Positions 19,111 through 26,306 of a stretch of 64,000 nucleotides of DNA are shown one piece after another. Below the pieces are notes generated by a model that made no database searches, had not been told where the DNA came from, and saw only the letters and a list, made by a program, of their open reading frames with translations. How positions within the stretch are numbered: position 1 is the first letter of the stretch; the number at the start of each line of letters is the position of its first letter. The stretch is taken from NCBI GenBank assembly GCA_948468535.1, contig CAOKIL010000003.1, forward strand, positions 1 through 64,000. Direction: 5' to 3'. This stretch comes from an uncultured Eubacteriales bacterium (lineage in GTDB: Bacteria; Bacillota; Clostridia; Monoglobales; Monoglobaceae). Position numbers and translations under genes: made by a program.

Positions 19111-20148
19111 CTACAATTTTGTAGTAATTAAAAAATTTATAGTAAATGTTGTTCCTCTGCCGAGCTCGCTGTCAACCTCAATCGTGCCGTTATGCGCTTC
19201 AACAATAGCTTTTGCAAGCGGCAATCCAAGCCCGACACCTTGTGTATCTTTTGAAAAGCGACTGCGGTAAAAACGTTTAAAAATATGATGTAAATCTTCG
19301 GGGTGTATGCCGCTGCCGTTATCTTTTATTATAATCTGAATAACAGACGCAAACCGTTTCCATTCAATACTAATTATACCGCCCTCTGCCGTGTGATCGA
19401 GCGCGTTCTTTACAATGTTGTCTATTGCCTGTGTAAGCCAATCGCGGTCGCATAGCAAGATGATATTATCCTCGCCTGTTAATATAATTTGCTTTCCCTC
19501 TCGCTCGGCACGGAATGAAAAATGTTTTTTCACACTTTTTATCATTTCAGACACATTCTCTAAATCTTTATCAATCGTTATTGTGCCCGCATCAAGTTTA
19601 GTGATTTTTAAAAGGTTTTGTACCAATGTTTCTATACGATCAAGCTCGTGTTCGGTAAGCTCCGTAAATTCTTTCATTTCAGGCAAGGCTTCCGCTTCGT
19701 CTTGCATAATACCGTTGTAAATATTAAGAGCCGCAAGCGGTGTTTTTAGCTGATGTGAAATATCAAATATTGTATTCTTCAAAAATTCTTTTGATTTTAA
19801 TTCATTTTCAGCGTGTGCGTTTAAAATTGAAACCAAAGAATTTACCTTGTGAAACAGCTTATATAATTCGCCCTCATCATCACAATCAATACGCGCTGCC
19901 TGATTGCCTGCAATATATGCTGTAATCTGTGCTTCGGCTTTTTCAATAGTTTTATTCTGCCTCGTAAAGTATCTGTACAAGTCTATCAGTATCGTAAAAA
20001 ATAAACTAATAGCGCATACAAATATATACACCGCGGCGTTTTTTACTTCAAATATCATTAAGAGGGTGGAAATCAGCGCAAATACAAGTACGCATACCAA
20101 TATTACACAAAAAAGAGATTTTATTTTTCTATCCGTCAGTATCTTCAT
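19111..20148 (-). CDS. Sensor histidine kinase
   Basis: The 345-residue protein has two transmembrane helices (about 11-32 and 38-57) with almost no extracellular loop, an arrangement seen in intramembrane-sensing kinases. It then has a HAMP-like linker, a HisKA domain with phosphoacceptor His132 (DISHQLKTP), and the catalytic domain: N box NIVKNALDH, G1 DNGSGI and G2 GVGLGLPLAKAIV. With so little sensor domain, it may monitor the neighbouring ABC transporter, as in Bce-type modules (inference). It starts 1 nt after the regulator gene with TGGAG upstream. Confidence 0.92.
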   Translation of the reverse strand: MKILTDRKIKSLFCVILVCVLVFALISTLLMIFEVKNAAVYIFVCAISLFFTILIDLYRYFTRQNKTIEKAEAQITAYIAGNQAARIDCDDEGELYKLFHKVNSLVSILNAHAENELKSKEFLKNTIFDISHQLKTPLAALNIYNGIMQDEAEALPEMKEFTELTEHELDRIETLVQNLLKITKLDAGTITIDKDLENVSEMIKSVKKHFSFRAEREGKQIILTGEDNIILLCDRDWLTQAIDNIVKNALDHTAEGGIISIEWKRFASVIQIIIKDNGSGIHPEDLHHIFKRFYRSRFSKDTQGVGLGLPLAKAIVEAHNGTIEVDSELGRGTTFTINFLITTKL

Positions 20149-20149
20149 A

Positions 20150-20827
20150 TTACATGCTCCACTTATATCCCATACCGCGAACAGTTACTATCATTTTAGG
20201 CTCGCTTGGGTTGTCCTCAATTTTTGCACGAAGCCTGCGGATATATACGGTAAGAGTATTATTATCAACATAATTTTCGTCGCAGTCCCATAGTTTACTT
20301 AAAATCTGTTCCGCAGAAAGTACAATATCTGGATTTTCCATAAACATACAAAGCAGTTTATACTCACTTGTTGTCAGGTCAATCTGATTTCCGTTTTTGT
20401 ATACCTTTCCTTTGAGTAACTGTACGATTATACCATTTGAATTCAACTCTGTATCTGCTTGATTAAAATTATTGCTTCTGCGTAAAATTGCGTTTATCCT
20501 CGACAAAAGCACCGCCAGCTTGAAAGGCTTTGTTATATAATCATCTCCGCCCATGTCAAGTCCCATTATTATGTCCGCTTCCTCATCTGCGGCTGTGAGG
20601 AAAATAATCGGCACTTTTGAGACTTTGCGGATTTTTTTGCATATATCAAAACCGCTGCCGTCGGGAAGTGATACATCTAAAATTACTAAATCATATTTTC
20701 CGTCCGACCATATCTCGTTCGCCTCACAACTTGTACGGGCAATATCTAATTCATAACCCTGCTTCTTAATGACAAATGACAGACCGTTTATTAAACTTAA
20801 ATCATCTTCAATTATAAGTATTTTCAT
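20150..20827 (-). CDS. OmpR/PhoB-family response regulator
   Basis: The receiver domain has the acidic pocket EDD (residues 7-9), phosphoacceptor Asp51 (VILDVSLPDG) and Lys100 (ITKPF). A winged-helix DNA-binding domain follows, with LTTSEYKLL and a VTVRGMGYKW end. The open frame extends to 20863, but ATG at 20827 has AGGAG at 7-nt spacing and begins with the normal MKILIIEDD, so I choose that start (225 residues). It heads an operon with the kinase and probably the ABC transporter, and likely regulates that transporter. Confidence 0.93.
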   Translation of the reverse strand: MKILIIEDDLSLINGLSFVIKKQGYELDIARTSCEANEIWSDGKYDLVILDVSLPDGSGFDICKKIRKVSKVPIIFLTAADEEADIIMGLDMGGDDYITKPFKLAVLLSRINAILRRSNNFNQADTELNSNGIIVQLLKGKVYKNGNQIDLTTSEYKLLCMFMENPDIVLSAEQILSKLWDCDENYVDNNTLTVYIRRLRAKIEDNPSEPKMIVTVRGMGYKWSM

Positions 20828-20868
20828 CTTTATGCTCCTTTGCATGCCTAAATCTTGCGTCAATATAT

Positions 20869-20897
20869 ATTATATATTCTTGAACAAATAAAATCAA
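20869..20897 (-). promoter_or_regulatory. Promoter of the two-component/ABC operon
   Basis: The minus strand reads TTGATT (20892-20897), a 17-bp spacer and TATAAT (20869-20874). The leader is about 35 nt. Confidence 0.6.
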
Positions 20898-20925
20898 TAA
20901 TCTGAAAGAACAACTTTTAATATTT

Positions 20926-21042
20926 GATAATACTCACAAACCGATTATTTACCTTGATACTTGGGAACGTGTACAGGAGTTAAGAAAGAACAAGCGCAGA
21001 CCGATAAGAACTGGTGAGTTATCTGCCATCAGCTTTATTTGA
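20926..21042 (+). pseudogene. Serine-recombinase gene fragment
   Basis: A short plus-strand frame reads DNTHKPIIYLDTWERVQELR, then KNKRRPIRTGEL, and stops at 21042. This resembles the segment of large serine recombinases (the type with a DUF4368 tail) just before their zinc ribbon, where family members have NTHEPIID.ETWE..Q..R...RR...TGE. There is no start codon, no catalytic N-terminal domain and no zinc ribbon, so this is a relic of an integrative element. It lies against the promoter of the two-component system. The upstream boundary is approximate. Confidence 0.6.
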
Positions 21043-21051
21043 AAACAAAAA

Positions 21052-21087
21052 ACGTAATGGAATAGCATAAATACTATTCCATTACGT
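21052..21087 (-). terminator. Terminator of the 1409-residue SLH gene
   Basis: A perfect 14-bp stem (21052-21065 with 21074-21087) has an 8-base loop, followed on the minus strand by TTTTTTG. A second small hairpin (CTCCC/GGGAG, 21116-21129) lies between it and the stop codon. Confidence 0.85.
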
Positions 21088-21148
21088 AAAACAAATCTTA
21101 CTTCTTTGTTTAGGGCTCCCAAATGGGAGGGATTTTTTATTTCTTTTA

Positions 21149-24100
21149 TTATTTTGCCATAACAAGAGCTACAGCCGCAATATCACCCGTATACTGATCT
21201 GCCTGAACATCAGGTAAGATAGTAAATGCATATTCTGTGTTTGCGCTCAACTCAAATGTACTTTTAGCTGTTAACACAAGGGCACCCTTATCATCTATTG
21301 CATCACTAATTGTAAAATCAATTTTTGCGTCTTCATTACTGCTTACAGTAACACGAGTATTAGCAGTATTTGATGCCTTGAGGGCAAGCATATAGAGATT
21401 ATACGATCCATCTGCTTTGGGTGTAAATTTGAATGATGTATTACCATATTGTTTACCATTATAATTTACTGCCTTATTACCTGCATTTACGGCATTTTCA
21501 CCAAATATAGCAATAAAATCGTTATATGCAGCCGTAGCTGTACCAAACGCAAAATCACTGTTTGCACCGGGTCTGCTTGCATGCTCTCCTGTTCTGTTAA
21601 ATTCAAAATCTGTGGCTTTTATAACAGTTACATTGCTATCTGACGGAACATCCGTTGGAGTGGTTGTCGGTGCCGTTGTAGGTACCGGAGTTTCTGACGC
21701 TGTACCAAATGTTGCATTTACTGTAGTATCAGCTGCCGGCATTGTAAATGTATAATAACCATTGCCTGCATCTGTAACAGTCACTGACGGATCAGTTGTA
21801 ATGCTTATTGCATCTTCGGGATTGTTTGCAATTGCTTTAACCGTTATTGTTTGACCCGCTTTTGCTTTAAATTCATTAACTAAAACCTCATCGGATGTCG
21901 GTGTGTCAACTGTTGTATCTTCAGCAGCAGCCACAACAGAAGCAGCTGCTGTACCACCCGGTACAACTGTAAATCCTGCAATAAACAAATCACCCGTTGC
22001 TGAGATATAAACCTTTCCTGCCGGTACATTATTAAATGTAGTGGCTACAGACTTAACTCCATCTGTAATCTCTTCTTCAGTCGGAATGCAAGCAGTCGAA
22101 ATATCATTTCCGCCCGCAGTTGTTCCCAGAATAACATGTCTGTCCTTAGCCAAATCATTGTTTGAGTAAACAGTGATGGTTGATGCGCTTCCAAGCTCAA
22201 TCAGCAAGGTGTTCTGTGCCTGCTTAAGTCTGAGAGAGTTGTGATACTGCTCACCATTAATTATAGATTTATTCTTATTGGTAGCACCGTTATTTCCGCC
22301 CTCAGAATATACCTTGCCATTATCAAGCAGTGTAAAAGCAGAGATAGCTGTTGCTGTTCCTGATGCTGCATTTGTATAAGTCTCTGAAAGGAATGTGTAT
22401 TCCTCATTGATTGCTGTCATGGGCGGTATTGTCGGTTTTGGTGTTGCTGTAGGATCTGCTGTAGGTGCAGCCGGCTGTACAATTTGAAGTGTACCGCCTG
22501 TTATGCCGTCAGCAACCTTAACAGTATATTCCGTATTCGGATCCGGTGTTGCTGTCGGATCCGGCTGTCCTGTTGTAGAAACAAACTTAGCGCCAACCGT
22601 TACATCGCTTGCCGGCATTTTAAATGTATAACTATTTGCCGTCGATCCCGCCGAAACCGTTGTTGCCGGATTAGTTGTTACCTCATCTGTTTTATATTCA
22701 GCATTCGGTTTAGTTGTAACAGTAATCGTATCTCCTGCCTTTGCCTGCAATATATTAGATGAATATGTTGCACTTATTATACCAATTTTTGAGCCAACTG
22801 CCCAAAAATAGTAGCTGTTTGACTGCTCACAAGAAAATGTAAATGTATGTTTAGCCTCAGCTCCTGTAGTAAAGTCTTCAATTGTGCTCTGTGCATTATT
22901 ATCATATATATAAAGATGCTTATTTGAATATGCATAGATTTCAAGAGTTATATAACCATCCTTGGCAGCGTCATATCTAAAAATCGCACCGCCCGGCTGG
23001 TTGCTATCAGAAAACGGAGGACTTGCCGAAGGATTATTCTCACCACGGATATATCTATAAGTCTTTCCGTCTCCGCCATTTGCCTTATCCCATACCCAGT
23101 CATAATAATGCGCTTCTTCATATAATGTCAAAGTACCGTCCGATGCATCGACATCATTAAGATTAACTGTTGCAGCGCCGTTAACACCGAATACCGGAGT
23201 TTGGCCCTCTACAGCTCCTGCCGGAACATGGTCTGCTGCTTCCCATCTTACTGTTTTTATAGCATCACTTGATACCGAGCCGCTATTTACAACAACCGAA
23301 CCGTTTTGAATATTATCGGCAATGCTGATATTATATCTGTGGTTAGGATCAACCGTCGGCTCAGGTGTTGCTGTTGGCACAGGCGCTATGGTCGGCACTT
23401 CTGCATTATAATCTACGAATATACCGTAAATATTTATACCTGCAGCCGGCTTAATGGAAATAGTTTCTGCACCGCCGGTGTAGTTAAATGTTGCTGTATC
23501 AGACGCGCCGTTTAAACAGGTAAATGTGCCAAGGCTTGTAGAACCTGCAAACACGCTGTAAACTCTGTCTGCGCTGCTTGCCGATACTGCGTCAATCTTA
23601 ATCTGACAAGTTCCGTTAACCTTAAACGAAAGTGTTGCTGTACCTATCTTACAACGTCTCGAATACTTATATCCGGAACCATTAAACGTTTTGTTGCTGC
23701 CATCAATGCTAGAAGCCTTGCTCACCGTCAAACCTCCAACTTCCTTGTTTGCCGGCAATTCACTGAGCTCTGCAAAAGCTTCATCGCTAAACTTATATGT
23801 CGGCTCTACAACCGGTATCTCTGTCGGAACATTCGGATCAACCGTAGGTGTCGGCGGCAAAGGTTTTTCTGTCGGTAATGCGGTAACATAACGCGGATTT
23901 ACTGATACAGAATTATTCTGTACATCAGAAGGCATTACAAACGAATACTCGTTTGTTTCTTTATTATATTTAATAGCAGCTTCACTGACCGTCATTTCCT
24001 CGCCTGTTGAACTTGAAATATATTTAATAGTAGGAACACCTTCAATTTCAAATCCTTCAGGAGGTATAATATTAAAAGTTACTGTTTCACCCGGTATCAC

Positions 24101-25378
24101 ACTCGGAGGTATAGCTTCTATTGTACCGTTATGATATGAACCTGTTGTTTCTGTAGGTATTGTAACCTCAACATCTGCATATTCTGAATCAACAATCCAC
24201 TTTGCATAATAGCGCGTGTTTATTCTGACAGGTGTAGAAGCAAAATTAACTTTTGTACCACCGTTATTCTTTGTATACCAGCCTTCAAATGTATAATGAG
24301 CTCTTACAGGAACCACACTCGGTTCAGCTGCATAACTGCCTGAAACAATAGTCTGGCTTTCAACAGCAGTACCGCCGTTTGATTCAAATGATACAACAAC
24401 CTGACCTTCAATATACCAGCCTGCATACAATGTGATATTTCCGGTTATAGGTTTATTGAGGCTCCATTTCTTTGACTCAATCAATGCGTTAGCAGCATCT
24501 GCTGATGTATACCAGCCTTCAAAAGACATACCGTCACGAGTAGGTTGCGGCGCTCTCGAACCAATAACACTGTTCTTTCCAAGAGTTATAGATGCTGTCT
24601 CTTTTCCATCGCTGAATTCTCCGCCGTTTGCGTTAAATGTAACTCTGTAAGACGGAGTAACCTGGCTTCCGCCACCGCCGCCAAATCCGCCGCCTGTGCT
24701 GCCACTGCCTAAATTACCGATTGTGCCAACACTGTTTGTACCGCCGGTCGAATTTGTAGCCTGCGGAAAATCAGCAGATATACTATTAACACCGTCAAGA
24801 ATCTTAACCACTTCTGCGCGGGTGATAGATGCTTTAGGCATAAATGTACCGTCTTCATATCCATTTATAACTCCGGCACCAACAAGCGCTGTAACCGCAG
24901 TTTTTGCCCACTCGGAAATATCATTTGTATCTGCAAAATCAAGCATACCGATTGCATTTACATTATAAGCACGCACAAACATCGTTGATGCTTCTTCTCT
25001 TGTGATATAATTATCCGGTCTGAATGTACCGTCCTCATATCCGCCGATTATGCCTTGTGCAACGCACTTCTTTAAATCGGCTGCATACCACTCGTCACCC
25101 GAAACATCTGCAAAAGCGATGTCGGCTGAAGCAGTATAATTCTTAGCTGCAGAAATAATCTTCGCAAGCTCTGCTCTTGTAATAGAATCATCCGGTCTGA
25201 ACATGCCGTCCGCATAACCGTTGATCACGCCATTGTCACTCCACTTGTCTATCAGTGTTTCTGCCCAATATCCACTTGTATCACCAAAATTTTTTGCGGA
25301 TACCGTAGTAATTGCAAAAGTGGAAAGCACCATTGTCAGGGCAATTAAAAGTGCCAATGACTTTTTTAGTCTTCTCAT
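21149..25378 (-). CDS. Modular SLH surface protein with InlB-type repeats, 1409 residues
   Basis: After a signal peptide (1-28) come three SLH modules (about 30-200, e.g. GYADGMFRPDDSITRAELAK), a glycine-rich linker and two InlB B-repeat modules (about 243-395, VTFNANGG...FEGWYT...LYAGW). Then come beta-sandwich modules joined by PT-rich linkers (TPTVDP, TATPEPT). At least three long modules look like binding domains: one near 535-660, one near 1020-1170 and a C-terminal one near 1240-1409. I see no catalytic motif. I infer a wall-bound adhesin or carbohydrate-binding protein rather than an enzyme. GGGGG precedes ATG at 25378. It is monocistronic. Confidence 0.85.
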   Translation of the reverse strand: MRRLKKSLALLIALTMVLSTFAITTVSAKNFGDTSGYWAETLIDKWSDNGVINGYADGMFRPDDSITRAELAKIISAAKNYTASADIAFADVSGDEWYAADLKKCVAQGIIGGYEDGTFRPDNYITREEASTMFVRAYNVNAIGMLDFADTNDISEWAKTAVTALVGAGVINGYEDGTFMPKASITRAEVVKILDGVNSISADFPQATNSTGGTNSVGTIGNLGSGSTGGGFGGGGGSQVTPSYRVTFNANGGEFSDGKETASITLGKNSVIGSRAPQPTRDGMSFEGWYTSADAANALIESKKWSLNKPITGNITLYAGWYIEGQVVVSFESNGGTAVESQTIVSGSYAAEPSVVPVRAHYTFEGWYTKNNGGTKVNFASTPVRINTRYYAKWIVDSEYADVEVTIPTETTGSYHNGTIEAIPPSVIPGETVTFNIIPPEGFEIEGVPTIKYISSSTGEEMTVSEAAIKYNKETNEYSFVMPSDVQNNSVSVNPRYVTALPTEKPLPPTPTVDPNVPTEIPVVEPTYKFSDEAFAELSELPANKEVGGLTVSKASSIDGSNKTFNGSGYKYSRRCKIGTATLSFKVNGTCQIKIDAVSASSADRVYSVFAGSTSLGTFTCLNGASDTATFNYTGGAETISIKPAAGINIYGIFVDYNAEVPTIAPVPTATPEPTVDPNHRYNISIADNIQNGSVVVNSGSVSSDAIKTVRWEAADHVPAGAVEGQTPVFGVNGAATVNLNDVDASDGTLTLYEEAHYYDWVWDKANGGDGKTYRYIRGENNPSASPPFSDSNQPGGAIFRYDAAKDGYITLEIYAYSNKHLYIYDNNAQSTIEDFTTGAEAKHTFTFSCEQSNSYYFWAVGSKIGIISATYSSNILQAKAGDTITVTTKPNAEYKTDEVTTNPATTVSAGSTANSYTFKMPASDVTVGAKFVSTTGQPDPTATPDPNTEYTVKVADGITGGTLQIVQPAAPTADPTATPKPTIPPMTAINEEYTFLSETYTNAASGTATAISAFTLLDNGKVYSEGGNNGATNKNKSIINGEQYHNSLRLKQAQNTLLIELGSASTITVYSNNDLAKDRHVILGTTAGGNDISTACIPTEEEITDGVKSVATTFNNVPAGKVYISATGDLFIAGFTVVPGGTAAASVVAAAEDTTVDTPTSDEVLVNEFKAKAGQTITVKAIANNPEDAISITTDPSVTVTDAGNGYYTFTMPAADTTVNATFGTASETPVPTTAPTTTPTDVPSDSNVTVIKATDFEFNRTGEHASRPGANSDFAFGTATAAYNDFIAIFGENAVNAGNKAVNYNGKQYGNTSFKFTPKADGSYNLYMLALKASNTANTRVTVSSNEDAKIDFTISDAIDDKGALVLTAKSTFELSANTEYAFTILPDVQADQYTGDIAAVALVMAK

Positions 25379-25527
25379 ATGTATTCCCCCTAAATTAATA
25401 TATAAAATCTAAATTTTTACAAAACAAAAATGTATAACAGAACAATTCTTTACCATTATACTTAAAACAAATGACAGCCGAAAACAACTCCAAAAAACCG
25501 GCAACCATCTCATTTTAGATAAAACAT

Positions 25528-25556
25528 ATTATACATCAAACTGTCAATCCAGTCAA
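25528..25556 (-). promoter_or_regulatory. Promoter of the 1409-residue SLH gene, with a tandem repeat over the -35
   Basis: The minus strand reads TTGACT (25551-25556), a 17-bp spacer and TATAAT (25528-25533). The -35 lies in a 9-bp tandem repeat, GATTGACTG then GATTGACAG, which could be a regulator site. The leader is about 140 nt. Confidence 0.65.
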
Positions 25557-25633
25557 TCTAACACAAACAAAGTGGCAATTATTCATTAGTTTTGCCTAAT
25601 TTACCGCTATTTTATCATATTTGATTATAAAAA

Positions 25634-25659
25634 ATCAGAGTACATATCTATACTCTGAT
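25634..25659 (-). terminator. Terminator of the XRE-like regulator gene
   Basis: A perfect 9-bp stem, ATCAGAGTA with TACTCTGAT, has an 8-base loop and is followed on the minus strand by TTTTTTATAATC. The 13-mer AAGTGGCAATTAT abuts it (25660-25672) and recurs at 25570-25582. The rest of the 25379-25693 gap holds only the SLH promoter. Confidence 0.8.
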
Positions 25660-25693
25660 AAGTGGCAATTATGATTTTGTCTATGTGTATTAA

Positions 25694-26083
25694 TCAATAA
25701 GCATCAAGTTTACTAATATAATCATCATAAAATTTCTTTTTATAACGATTTACATATACATCGTCAACTATAATATTTATGTCAGGAACACTTGTTTCTT
25801 CCTTCTGCTGGATAAACTGAAGAAACTTCGGTCCAAGCAAAGAATTTGTAAAGAAGTATTCTTTTGTTTTTTGGTTACAAAAACACATAAACATTATTGA
25901 TGTGAGCTGGGACCAAGTCATTACAAAATGCTTATTCTCGATAACAGACATTCTGGGTGTAGATATTCCGCAGCGGTCACCAAACTCCTTCTGCGACAGC
26001 TTAAGCAGTTCTCTGATTTTCGGTAAATGTTCAGCAAGCTCAACACACATCTGCCGTTTATCCTGTTCCGATAAAACAACCAT
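25694..26083 (-). CDS. XRE-family (Cro/C1-type HTH) regulator
   Basis: This is a 129-residue protein when started at ATG 26083, which has AGGAG at 6-nt spacing. The open frame itself reaches 26116. An HTH covers about residues 20-60 (IRELLKLSQKEFGDRCGIST, then RMSVIENK), matching the XRE helix 2-turn-helix 3. The C-terminal half (GPKFLQFIQQKEE...) has no recognised domain and may be an effector or dimerisation region. It sits between two SLH genes and behind a structured leader, so regulation of surface proteins is possible but unproven. Confidence 0.75.
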   Translation of the reverse strand: MVVLSEQDKRQMCVELAEHLPKIRELLKLSQKEFGDRCGISTPRMSVIENKHFVMTWSQLTSIMFMCFCNQKTKEYFFTNSLLGPKFLQFIQQKEETSVPDINIIVDDVYVNRYKKKFYDDYISKLDAY

Positions 26084-26122
26084 AATTCTCTCCTCTCTCG
26101 TTGCGGTATGCGGCATTTTTAT

Positions 26123-26223
26123 GAAGCCCTTGCAAAAGCAAGAACTTCTTTTTTGCCGAAACCGCTCCTCTCAACTCAAAGCACACGGCATTGAGTTGTA
26201 TTGCCTAATCATTATGTTGGCAA
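26123..26223 (-). other. Structured leader upstream of the XRE-like gene
   Basis: This 100-bp stretch before the ribosome site holds three hairpin-forming inverted repeats: CTTGC/GCAAG with outer GAAG/CTTC (26123-26148), CAACTCAA/TTGAGTTG (26172-26198) and TTGCC/GGCAA (26201-26223). It may be a structured 5' leader. No ORF or known riboswitch was recognised. Confidence 0.35.
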
Positions 26224-26259
26224 CACCTTTGACGAAATTTGACTTTATCAACAGCCCAA

Positions 26260-26283
26260 CAGACCGCCCTTTCGGACGGTCTG
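26260..26283 (-). terminator. Hairpin after the 955-residue SLH gene
   Basis: A ten-pair stem (including one G-U pair on the transcript) with a GAAA tetraloop lies 24 bp after the stop codon at 26307. The trailing sequence is TTGGGC rather than a T-run, so it could be a weak terminator that lets transcripts into the XRE gene, or an mRNA-stabilising hairpin. Confidence 0.45.
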
Positions 26284-26306
26284 TAAAATTAAATTCGGAT
26301 ACTTAA

